DNA from: CAZIPZ01 sp964541075
GTDB taxonomy: Bacteria; Acidobacteriota; Terriglobia; 20CM-2-55-15
Assembly: GCA_964541075.1 (NCBI GenBank)
Contig: CAZIPZ010000111.1
Location: 1-12,818 of the forward strand
DNA length: 12,818 bases
Direction: 5' to 3'
How positions within the stretch are numbered: position 1 is the first letter of the stretch; every line of letters begins with the position of its first letter. A model generated the notes under the pieces. The model worked only from the letters and a program-made list of their open reading frames with translations. It was not told where the DNA came from and searched no databases. Positions 6,643 to 12,818 of the stretch are shown here, in pieces. The translations under genes were made by a program, and so were the position numbers.

Positions 6643-6667
6643 TATCCTGCAACAAGGCATTGGTCAA
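6639..6667 (-). promoter_or_regulatory. Sigma70-like promoter for the Rrf2/sulfate unit
   Basis: Reading the minus strand, TTGACC (6667-6662) is followed by a 17-bp spacer and TAAAAA (6644-6639). This is 5 of 6 and 4 of 6 matches to the consensus at ideal spacing. The expected start would give a short leader of roughly 20 nt before the ATG at 6611. The rest of the 189-bp gap to ilvA (6612-6800) holds no gene that I can see. Confidence 0.6.
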
Positions 6668-6780
6668 GCTCTTTCTATGACTCATCGTGCTTTAACGGAG
6701 ATGGTTTGCTGAAGATTCAGGCAGGATATTGGATTGCCATATGAAAGGTACTTTGTCGAGCGCAGAGCGAACAACCAAAG

Positions 6781-6818
6781 TTAGCCCAGTGCGGGATGGC
6801 TTAGCCGTTGGGGGCTAA
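6781..6818 (-). terminator. Possible ilvA terminator hairpins
   Basis: TTAGCCC (6781-6787) pairs with GGGCTAA (6812-6818). Nested in it, TTAGCC (6801-6806) pairs with GGCTAA (6813-6818), overlapping the ilvA stop codon. On the minus strand the larger hairpin is followed by CTTTGGTTGTT, a poor U-tract. Termination is plausible but weakly supported, so ilvA transcripts might run on into the Rrf2 gene. Confidence 0.3.
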
Positions 6819-8390
6819 AAAATGCTTATAGGCCTGATTCGATTGCTCGATTTGATACCGATATTCTAGAGCTGCGAGAAATCCCTCGAAATCCGGATAC
6901 TCCGCATCGGATACTTCGAAACCGGCAAGCACGCGGCCAAAATCCGCCCCATGATTGCGGTAGTGGAAGAGGCTGATGTTCCAACGTCCGCCAAGCGTAT
7001 CAAGAAACTGCATGAGTGCTCCAGGACGCTCGGGGAACTCGAACCTGCAGATGCGCTCGTGCGCCACGCCACTGGCGCGGCCGCCGACCATGTAACGCAC
7101 GTGCAACTTGGCCATCTCGTTTTCGGTGAGATCGACCGTCTCATAGCCGCGGCTGATCAATTGATTCTGAACTTGCCTGGCGTCGTCGCGATTTCGAACA
7201 CCTAACCCGACAAAGATTTCAGCTCGATCGCGGCCGCTAAAGCGGTAATTGAATTCGGTGACGATGCGCGGGCCGACCGCTCCGCAAAATTGTCGGAAAG
7301 CACCAGGTCGCTCCGGTATCGTCACGGCGAAAATTGCTTCACGATATTCACCAAGCTCAGCGCGCTCGGAAACGAAACGCAAGCGATCAAAGTTCATGTT
7401 CGCGCCGCTCAAAATTGCGACGAACTGACGGTTTGGTCTGCTATCGCGCTGAACATAAGCCTTGAGTCCGGCGACAGCGAGAGCGCCGGCTGGCTCGACG
7501 ATCGTGCGTGTATCGTCGAAAACGTCCTTTATCGCGGCACAGATTTCGTCATTGCTCACGAGCAAAATCTCGTCGACGGTGGCCTGAACGATTGGAAACG
7601 TTCGTTTTCCAACTTGGCGTACAGCGACACCGTCGGCAAACAAACCGACACTGTCCACTTCAACAGGACGGCCTGCAATCAACGCCTGATTCATGGCATC
7701 GGAATCCACCGGCTCAACACCGATGATGCGGACCTCAGGCATAAGGGCTTTGACGTACGCGCCAACTCCTGCGATCAAGCCGCCCCCTCCAACAGGAACG
7801 AAAATTGCTGACAGGTTGTCCGGTCTCTGCCGCAGAATTTCGTCTCCAATCGTGCCTTGTCCCGCAATCACCATCGGATCGTCGAACGGATGAATAAACG
7901 TCATCCCGTTCTCTGCGGCAAGCCGATCACAATGGAGTTGAGCCTCGGAATAGTGATCGCCGGCAAGAACCACTTCGGCTCCAAGCTCGCGAACCGCTGC
8001 GACCTTGATTTCGGGCGTCGTGTTCGGCATGACGATTGTCGCCCGCAGACCCAGTCGCTTCGCCGAAAGCGCTACGCCCTGGGCATGATTACCAGCGCTT
8101 GCCGCTATCACGCCACGTTCCCTTTCTCCAGCAGACAAATGAGCCATCCGGTTGTAGGCGCCGCGAATTTTGAAACTGAAAACCTGCTGTTGGTCTTCCC
8201 TCTTGAGCCACACGGCGCTATTCAGTCGCGCAGACAAACGCGGGGCGCGATCGAGCGACGTTTCCTTGGCGATCTCGTAAACACGACTCGTCAATATCGC
8301 ACGAAGTAACTCATCAATATTTCCGGGCATTGCTCTCATAAACTGACTACCGCTGACTGGAACCTCAACTACGCGTCGATTGTAGCCCAT
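6801..8390 (-). CDS. ilvA: IlvA, biosynthetic threonine ammonia-lyase
   Basis: PLP enzyme converting L-threonine to 2-oxobutanoate and ammonia, the first step of isoleucine synthesis. With the start used here (529 aa), the PLP lysine is K74 in VFSFKIRGAYN, ASAGNHAQGVA is the conserved substrate loop, and VPVGGGGLIAGV is the phosphate-binding glycine loop. Two ACT-like regulatory domains follow (about 352-425 and 446-520), each opening with an IPERPGA or FPERPGA motif. This makes it the long, isoleucine-inhibited biosynthetic form, not the catabolic TdcB type (E. coli IlvA is 514 aa). The frame is open back to a GTG at 8426. I chose the ATG at 8390 because GGAATCG precedes it; ATGs at 8339 or 8330 are also possible. 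It is divergent from the gene at 8537. Confidence 0.95.
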   Translation of the reverse strand: MGYNRRVVEVPVSGSQFMRAMPGNIDELLRAILTSRVYEIAKETSLDRAPRLSARLNSAVWLKREDQQQVFSFKIRGAYNRMAHLSAGERERGVIAASAGNHAQGVALSAKRLGLRATIVMPNTTPEIKVAAVRELGAEVVLAGDHYSEAQLHCDRLAAENGMTFIHPFDDPMVIAGQGTIGDEILRQRPDNLSAIFVPVGGGGLIAGVGAYVKALMPEVRIIGVEPVDSDAMNQALIAGRPVEVDSVGLFADGVAVRQVGKRTFPIVQATVDEILLVSNDEICAAIKDVFDDTRTIVEPAGALAVAGLKAYVQRDSRPNRQFVAILSGANMNFDRLRFVSERAELGEYREAIFAVTIPERPGAFRQFCGAVGPRIVTEFNYRFSGRDRAEIFVGLGVRNRDDARQVQNQLISRGYETVDLTENEMAKLHVRYMVGGRASGVAHERICRFEFPERPGALMQFLDTLGGRWNISLFHYRNHGADFGRVLAGFEVSDAEYPDFEGFLAALEYRYQIEQSNQAYKHFLAPNG

Positions 8391-8462
8391 TTTCGATTCC
8401 AGCCGTCCACGACCAGCCGGCCCCACGAATATGGACGCGATTGAGGAGTAGCTAGCGGCGTG

Positions 8463-8528
8463 CTGAAACGCTGTTTCCTAGTGGTCACATCGAGTTGCTG
8501 AGGTTATACTTCCGCCACTTCGTTTCAG
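8463..8528. repeat. Inverted CTGAAACG repeats flanking a promoter
   Basis: CTGAAACG (8463-8470) is exactly complementary to CGTTTCAG (8521-8528), 50 bp away. A third related half-site, GTTTC (8473-8477), makes GAAAC-GCT-GTTTC with the first. The two outer copies flank the putative promoter at 8482-8510, so they could be operator sites, but an 8-bp repeat may also arise by chance. Confidence 0.3.
8482..8510 (+). promoter_or_regulatory. Sigma70-like promoter of the DUF5916 gene
   Basis: TGGTCA (8482-8487), a 17-bp spacer and TATACT (8505-8510) match the consensus at 4 of 6 and 5 of 6 positions. Transcription would begin near 8517, about 20 nt before the ATG at 8537. This argues against the upstream in-frame TTG at 8495 as the start. 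The rest of 8391-8536 holds no gene; a promoter for ilvA must lie there but I see no convincing one. Confidence 0.5.
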
Positions 8529-8536
8529 GCGGTCAG

Positions 8537-10744
8537 ATGAGAAAAATGATTAAAGCGATTCTCGTGATCTGTCTTTCTTCGGGAATTGGCCTTTCGCAAA
8601 CCCTATCCGTTGAGACTCCTGTTATTGCCAGTGGTCCGATTACGAACTATGAGGCCGTTAGACGTACTCGCGTATACCACATCCAACGAACTGCGAGTCG
8701 AATAGACATTGATGGCTCTATTGACGAGGAAGCATGGAAACAAGCGGAGATGAGCGATACCTTCTATCAACAGGATCCTAAAACCGGCATGCCTGGCACA
8801 GAACGGACAGAACTCCGACTGCTTTACGACGACGACAACATCTACATTTCTGTGGTCTGTCATCAAGAGGGCCCCGTCCTGATTTCCGAACTGCGTCGCG
8901 ACTATGCCCCGGTTGACGGCGATACGATCGGCGTACTTCTCGACACATTCGATGACGACCGCAACGGCTTTACGTTCCAAATGAACCCCGGCAATGCACA
9001 ACGTGATCAGCAGATCGCGGGAAGCACGAGAAGTCAGGATTGGGACGGCGTATACACGACAGCCGCAAAGATTCAAGCTCCCGGATGGACCGCCGAAATG
9101 GCAATTCCTTTTAAAACCCTCCGTTTCGACCCGGGAACTTCTCAGCGTTGGGGTATGAATTTCTACAGGATCATCCGATACAAGAACGAATGGGTGAATT
9201 GGAGTCCAGCACCTCGGCCTTTCAGGTTCTTCGATGTCTTCCTGGCTGGAACTCTGGAAGGACTTGAAGGCATTCGCCAGGGACGGAACCTGAAAATTAA
9301 GCCCTTCACCGTCGCAAATTATCGACCGGACGTGAGCGTCAGCTTTCTTAGGAGAAAGGAAGCCAGCGCCGGCGTTGATCTAAAATATGGCGTCACTTCC
9401 GAGTTGACGCTCGACCTAACTATAAACACTGATTTTTCACAGGTGGAGGCCGACGAACAGCAGGTCAACCTGACTCGCTTCAGCCTTTTCTATCCAGAAA
9501 AACGCGAATTTTTCCTGGAAAACGCTGGGATTTTCCAGATCGGCGGACAAGGCATTACGTCCACGACAACCGCGGGCCAAGGACGCGACATTATTCCTTT
9601 TTTCAGCCGGAAAATCGGATTGACCAATGGAGAACCCGTCCCGATAAGAGGAGGGGCTCGCCTTTCAGGCAGAGCTGCGGGATTTCAGATCGGCGTGCTG
9701 AACATGCAGGTTGGAAAACAGGGTTCCTTCACGGCAAACAATTGGTTCGTTGGACGCGTCTCAAAGGATATTCTCGCGAACTCCAACATCGGTGGGTTCA
9801 TCTTCAATCGTGAGGCGCTGGATTCCTTAGATTGGAATCGCTCAGGCGGCGCGGATGCGACGTTCCGATTCCTCAAGCGACGGCTCGTCTTAAGCGGCTT
9901 TGCGATGAAGACCTACACACCGGGCCACGATGAAAAGAACCTCGCTGCAGAAATGCAGACCATCTTCAGCGATAACTTATGGAATGTTCGAGCCTCCCAC
10001 GTCACGATCCAGGATGACTACCGAAACGACTTTGGCTTCGAACCGCGAAAGGCGATCCGGAAATCCCAGACAGGTGGCGGCTTGACGCCTCGCCCGAAGA
10101 CGGGTCCAATTCGTGAAATCTCGCCGAACTTCGAGTCCAACTACATTACCGACCAGACGGATCGGCTACTGACCCGAACTCATGAGGTTGGAGCGGATGT
10201 CATGTTTCACTCGGGAGATATGTTCTCAATCGACCGCGTAATGAACTTCGAGCGATTGACATCGAAGTTTCAGATCCGGAAGGAATTTTCGATTGCTCAA
10301 GGCGATTACCATTTCAATGCGGTCAATACGCAGATGAACCTTTCCCGTTTTCGGCCAATTTATGGAACAGTCAGCCTCAAAACTGGGGATTTCTGGACGG
10401 GTACTCTAAGGGACAGCAGCATCCTGGCAGGAGTAAAACCGAACGTGCACATCCGAGCCGAACTGACCTGGAATCGAAGCAATGCCAAGCTCGTTGAAGG
10501 CGCGTTCAAGACTGACTTGGTTCGCGCGCGTTTAAACCTGGCCTTTTCGGCGCGAATGTTCCTGGAGAACCTCCTTCAATACAACAGGGACGCCAAGACT
10601 CTAACTTCGAACATTCGCTTCCGGTTTATGCACCATCCATTGAGCGACCTGTTTGTTGTGTATAACGAGACTCGCGGCGTCAGCAGCAACATGGAGCTCA
10701 ACCGTGCAGTGAGCGTGAAGTTGACACATCTTTTCGGATTCTAG
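8537..10744 (+). CDS. Secreted DUF5916 outer-membrane protein with CBM9-like domain
   Basis: A 735-aa exported protein. Residues 1-21 are a signal peptide (MRKMIKAILVICLSSGIGLS). About 50-205 resemble the carbohydrate-binding family 9-like fold found at the N-terminus of DUF5916 proteins: IDIDGSIDEEAWKQA, LRLLYDDDNIYISVVC, GDTIGVLLDTFDDDRNGFTF and WTAEMAIPFKTLRF. The remainder is the DUF5916 region, with the hallmark DFSQVEADEQQVNLTRFSLF followed by PEKREFFLENAGIFQ, then many amphipathic strands ending in a terminal Phe. This suggests an outer-membrane barrel. The substrate is unknown; sugar or peptide binding or transport are possibilities. The ATG at 8537 has AGGCGG 4-5 bases upstream. It stands alone, divergent from ilvA and convergent with actD. 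Confidence 0.88.
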   Translation: MRKMIKAILVICLSSGIGLSQTLSVETPVIASGPITNYEAVRRTRVYHIQRTASRIDIDGSIDEEAWKQAEMSDTFYQQDPKTGMPGTERTELRLLYDDDNIYISVVCHQEGPVLISELRRDYAPVDGDTIGVLLDTFDDDRNGFTFQMNPGNAQRDQQIAGSTRSQDWDGVYTTAAKIQAPGWTAEMAIPFKTLRFDPGTSQRWGMNFYRIIRYKNEWVNWSPAPRPFRFFDVFLAGTLEGLEGIRQGRNLKIKPFTVANYRPDVSVSFLRRKEASAGVDLKYGVTSELTLDLTINTDFSQVEADEQQVNLTRFSLFYPEKREFFLENAGIFQIGGQGITSTTTAGQGRDIIPFFSRKIGLTNGEPVPIRGGARLSGRAAGFQIGVLNMQVGKQGSFTANNWFVGRVSKDILANSNIGGFIFNREALDSLDWNRSGGADATFRFLKRRLVLSGFAMKTYTPGHDEKNLAAEMQTIFSDNLWNVRASHVTIQDDYRNDFGFEPRKAIRKSQTGGGLTPRPKTGPIREISPNFESNYITDQTDRLLTRTHEVGADVMFHSGDMFSIDRVMNFERLTSKFQIRKEFSIAQGDYHFNAVNTQMNLSRFRPIYGTVSLKTGDFWTGTLRDSSILAGVKPNVHIRAELTWNRSNAKLVEGAFKTDLVRARLNLAFSARMFLENLLQYNRDAKTLTSNIRFRFMHHPLSDLFVVYNETRGVSSNMELNRAVSVKLTHLFGF

Positions 10745-10786
10745 CTTTGGAAGTGGATTAAGTTCCTTCAGGAAGAAGAGCCATCT

Positions 10787-10808
10787 GGTCTGAAAAGATC
10801 GTCAGACC
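10787..10808. other. Hairpin between convergent DUF5916 gene and actD
   Basis: GGTCTGA (10787-10793), 8-nt loop, TCAGACC (10802-10808): a perfect 7-bp stem that includes the actD stop codon. It lies in the 57-bp gap between convergent genes, where a shared terminator is expected. Neither strand shows a T-tract after the stem, so it may act as a 3' stabiliser or a weak terminator. Confidence 0.35.
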
Positions 10809-11305
10809 CGCCGGAGTTCTGAACCGCCATGGCTGGTCATGGCACGGCTGGCGACAGAGGCACGGTTGTCATCATCACATTCGACAGCGATGAGGATTTT
10901 GCCTTCAGACACGATAGGATCATAAACCTTGAGAGCGCCGGGCCGGCCGAGGCCGGATTCGTAGATTGTCCTTGCCAACGTTCCCAGGATGGTGCCGAGC
11001 GCGGCCGTTTCAAAAACGATGATGCCAAACGGCCAGAAAGAAACAAGCGGCATACCGCCGGTCACTAGCCCAACCTTGATTGAAACGCCTACGGTCAATG
11101 CAATTGCCGCACCACCGGCGAGGACTGCGCAAACGATTGCATAAATACTCTGACTACCCTTGTCGTCATGATCTTCAAACTCTGGATGCGGTTCAGACGA
11201 CATCACAGTAATGGTCTTTGAAGTAAATCCGTTGCGCCTCAGCTCTGCAACCGCTTCAGAAGCTTCACCCACCTGGTCAAAACTAGTTAGAATCGTCGAT
11301 GCCAT
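10802..11305 (-). CDS. actD: ActD, membrane subunit of alternative complex III (DUF3341)
   Basis: Small membrane subunit of alternative complex III, the quinol:cytochrome c (or direct oxidase-linked) oxidoreductase that replaces cytochrome bc1 in many bacteria. It has a soluble N-terminal domain (1-50), two membrane segments (about 54-80 and 86-111), and a soluble C-terminal part ending KILIAVECDDDNRASVASR. The stretch TGGMPLVSFWPFGIIVFETA (82-101) matches the TGGxPxxSWPxxxxxxFE signature of DUF3341/ActD, with Phe inserted before the WPF. At 167 aa it is typical. A strong GAGGAGG lies 7 bases before the ATG, and it follows actC by 20 bp. No actE or actF follows; the next gene runs in the opposite direction. 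Confidence 0.88.
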   Translation of the reverse strand: MASTILTSFDQVGEASEAVAELRRNGFTSKTITVMSSEPHPEFEDHDDKGSQSIYAIVCAVLAGGAAIALTVGVSIKVGLVTGGMPLVSFWPFGIIVFETAALGTILGTLARTIYESGLGRPGALKVYDPIVSEGKILIAVECDDDNRASVASRAMTSHGGSELRRV

Positions 11306-11325
11306 TGTTCCGCCTCCTCGGTTAA

Positions 11326-12666
11326 CTACTGCTTGGGACCATGCGCGGCCTGTTCGTGGCTAGTCGGCGCAGAAAGCGCGAGCCCCTCTTTGTATTCCCA
11401 CACGGCGACAATCGGAAACAACTTTGTAAACACCGTGTATAGAAAGATAAAGTACCCGAAGAAACCGGCGGCCAAAACAATCTCCACCAGCGTTGGCCTA
11501 TAGATAAACCAATTAAAACTCAGACGCGGTTGTGACAACGTCGGAACGATAATCAGAAAACGCTCGAGCCACATTCCAATAATGATAGCGATCGACGCGA
11601 TTGAAACGCCGGTAATGGTCCGCAACTTCTTGATTGCGAGTATAGGCATCGGAATGATGAAGCAACAAATCACCATCGCCCAAAAGAGAGGAGCGAACGG
11701 ACCGCTTACCTTTGAATTCATGACGATCATTTCCTGGTGTTCATTGCCGTACCAGACCGTCAAATACTCTGCAAATGTGAAGTAAAACCAAAACATGCTC
11801 ATCGCCATCATGAGCAGGCTGAGATTGTTGAAGTGAATATCCTGAAGGTAGTTTTCTAAGTGAAACGCTTTCCGCAGGACGACCATAGCCAACATCAACG
11901 CGGCAAGGCCGGAAAAGATGGCGCCAACGACGAAATAGGGACCAAAAATCGTCGAGTGCCACATCGGCTGGATCGCCATTGCGAAGTCCCAGGAGACGAT
12001 CGTATGGACGGATACCGCGACTGGAATGATGACAACTGCCATAATCCGGACTGCGCCTTCCAATCGATGCCATTGACGCTGAGTTCCACGCCATCCGAGC
12101 GCCAGGAGCGAATAGATCGCCTGACGCATTCCCGTCGTCTTGTCGCGCAATAATGCGAGATCGGGAATCAACGGCAGATACAAATAGATCAGCGAGCCGG
12201 TAAGGTAAGCGTTGATCGCAAAGAAATCCCACATCAACGGCGATCGGAAGTTAGGCCACACGCCGCGTTCATTCGGATAGGGCACCAACCAATAGAAGAG
12301 CCAGGGGCGGCCCAAGTGGATGATCGGCCACATTGCGCCACACATCAATGCGAACACTGTAATCGCTTCTGCGCATCGCGTCACTGGACGCCGCCACTCA
12401 GCTCCTGTTACGCGAAGGATTGCAGAGATCAACGTTCCAGCGTGCGATATACCGATCCAGAATACGAAGTTGGTGATGTCGAACGCCCAGAAAACCGGCC
12501 GATTCAACCCCCAAACACCGATGCCTTTAACGATCTGGTAGATGAACATCGAGAGTGCGGCAAGAGCACCCAAGCCGGACACAGTGACAAGGACTCGCCA
12601 TCCCCATCCCGTGTGCAGAACAGGCGCCAGCAGGTGACGATTTATTTCTGTTCCACTCGTTTTCAT
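11326..12666 (-). CDS. actC: ActC, NrfD-like quinone-binding subunit of alternative complex III
   Basis: Integral membrane subunit of the NrfD/PsrC family, expected to bind menaquinol or ubiquinol and pass electrons to the Fe-S subunit ActB. About ten hydrophobic segments are visible across 446 aa. Recognisable stretches are VFWIGISHAGTLISAIL (68-84, with His75), IIHLGRP (115-121), YLPLIPDLALLRD (163-175), HTIVSWDFAM (221-230) and FYFTFAEYLTVWYGNE (294-309). A hydrophilic C-terminal tail of about 25 residues is cytoplasmic or periplasmic. GAGG lies 6 bases before the ATG, 8 bp beyond the actB stop, so actB, actC and actD are one operon. The neighbouring DUF3341 gene separates it from ordinary nitrite- or polysulfide-reductase NrfD proteins. 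Confidence 0.92.
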   Translation of the reverse strand: MKTSGTEINRHLLAPVLHTGWGWRVLVTVSGLGALAALSMFIYQIVKGIGVWGLNRPVFWAFDITNFVFWIGISHAGTLISAILRVTGAEWRRPVTRCAEAITVFALMCGAMWPIIHLGRPWLFYWLVPYPNERGVWPNFRSPLMWDFFAINAYLTGSLIYLYLPLIPDLALLRDKTTGMRQAIYSLLALGWRGTQRQWHRLEGAVRIMAVVIIPVAVSVHTIVSWDFAMAIQPMWHSTIFGPYFVVGAIFSGLAALMLAMVVLRKAFHLENYLQDIHFNNLSLLMMAMSMFWFYFTFAEYLTVWYGNEHQEMIVMNSKVSGPFAPLFWAMVICCFIIPMPILAIKKLRTITGVSIASIAIIIGMWLERFLIIVPTLSQPRLSFNWFIYRPTLVEIVLAAGFFGYFIFLYTVFTKLFPIVAVWEYKEGLALSAPTSHEQAAHGPKQ

Positions 12667-12674
12667 TCCTTACC

Positions 12675-12818
12675 TCAGTCGCCCTTTTCCAGGTATATAA
12701 CCCGTGGTTTCGTATTCAGATCCTCCAGCAACCGGCTCGCACGGATGCTCTCAGAGAGTTCGTAAACCATACACAGTGGAACCCCAATATTGACGAAGTA
12801 CAACGCATTTCCTGGACA
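12675..12818 (-). CDS. actB: ActB C-terminus, Fe-S subunit of alternative complex III (partial)
   Basis: Only the last 47 codons are in the window; the gene runs off the right edge. The visible end begins with Cys-Pro, probably the last Cys-Pro of a ferredoxin-type CxxCxxxCP motif. It ends RASRLLEDLNTKPRVIYL, then EKGD and TGA. The RLLEDLNTKPRVIYL stretch resembles the end of the 4Fe-4S domain of ActB, the molybdopterin-family-like subunit whose clusters carry electrons from ActC. The stop lies 8 bp before actC on the same strand. This frame is too short to judge the rest, and the call rests on the tail and the neighbours. Confidence 0.7.
   Translation of the reverse strand, partial: CPGNALYFVNIGVPLCMVYELSESIRASRLLEDLNTKPRVIYLEKGD

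Noticed and set aside
6612..6800. Sulfur-related riboswitch (such as SAM type) upstream of the Rrf2 gene
   Set aside because: A promoter lies close to the start codon, leaving a leader of only about 20 nt, and no multi-stem aptamer pattern was seen.
7290..7811. 173-codon plus-strand frame inside ilvA
   Set aside because: It is antisense to the strongly conserved IlvA catalytic and ACT regions and shows no motif; such mirror frames are common opposite conserved genes.
8495..8536. TTG at 8495 as the start of the DUF5916 protein
   Set aside because: It lies upstream of the -10 box of the likely promoter and would put 14 residues before a well-formed signal peptide; the ATG at 8537 has a good ribosome-binding site.
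1..12818. CRISPR array, tRNA, rRNA, transposase or phage attachment site
   Set aside because: No regularly spaced repeats, cloverleaf-like sequence, transposase motif or flanking direct repeat was noticed on reading both strands; dedicated searches were not possible.

Overview
The window looks like chromosomal DNA from a Gram-negative (diderm) bacterium of moderate G+C content. It encodes two outer-membrane beta-barrel proteins, each ending in Phe, a periplasmic binding protein with a signal peptide, and part of an alternative complex III (Act) respiratory operon. Alternative complex III, a DUF5916/CBM9-like outer-membrane protein and a small Lys/Arg/Glu-rich conserved protein together suggest Acidobacteriota or a related soil phylum. 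That placement is inference from gene content. No mobile element, CRISPR array, tRNA or rRNA was seen.

Layout. Positions 1-155 hold no recognisable gene but contain a 9-bp inverted repeat. From 6667 down to 156 the minus strand carries what reads as one sulfate-uptake unit. In transcription order it has: a sigma70-like promoter (6639-6667); an Rrf2-family regulator with four cysteines; a small YezD/OscA-type DUF2292 protein; an OprO/P-type porin; a sulfate-binding protein (sbp); a very stable UUCG hairpin; the permeases cysT and cysW; the ATPase cysA; and then, after a 70-bp gap, a 77-aa charged protein of unknown function. Upstream on the same strand is biosynthetic threonine ammonia-lyase (ilvA, 6801-8390). 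Divergent from ilvA is a plus-strand gene for a secreted DUF5916 barrel protein (8537-10744) with its own promoter. Converging on that gene is the 3' end of an act operon on the minus strand: the actB tail (cut by the window edge), actC and actD.

How the genes fit together. The sulfate cluster would cover the whole envelope. The porin would admit the anion through the outer membrane, Sbp would capture it in the periplasm, and CysT-CysW-CysA would import it with ATP. The Rrf2 regulator probably senses sulfur or redox state and represses the unit. Two related 5-2-5 palindromes, one over the regulator's own -10 box and one just before the DUF2292 gene, are candidate operators. The porin's assignment to sulfate, the operators and the hairpin's role are inferences. 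The ABC transporter, Sbp, IlvA, ActC and ActD calls rest on clear family motifs.
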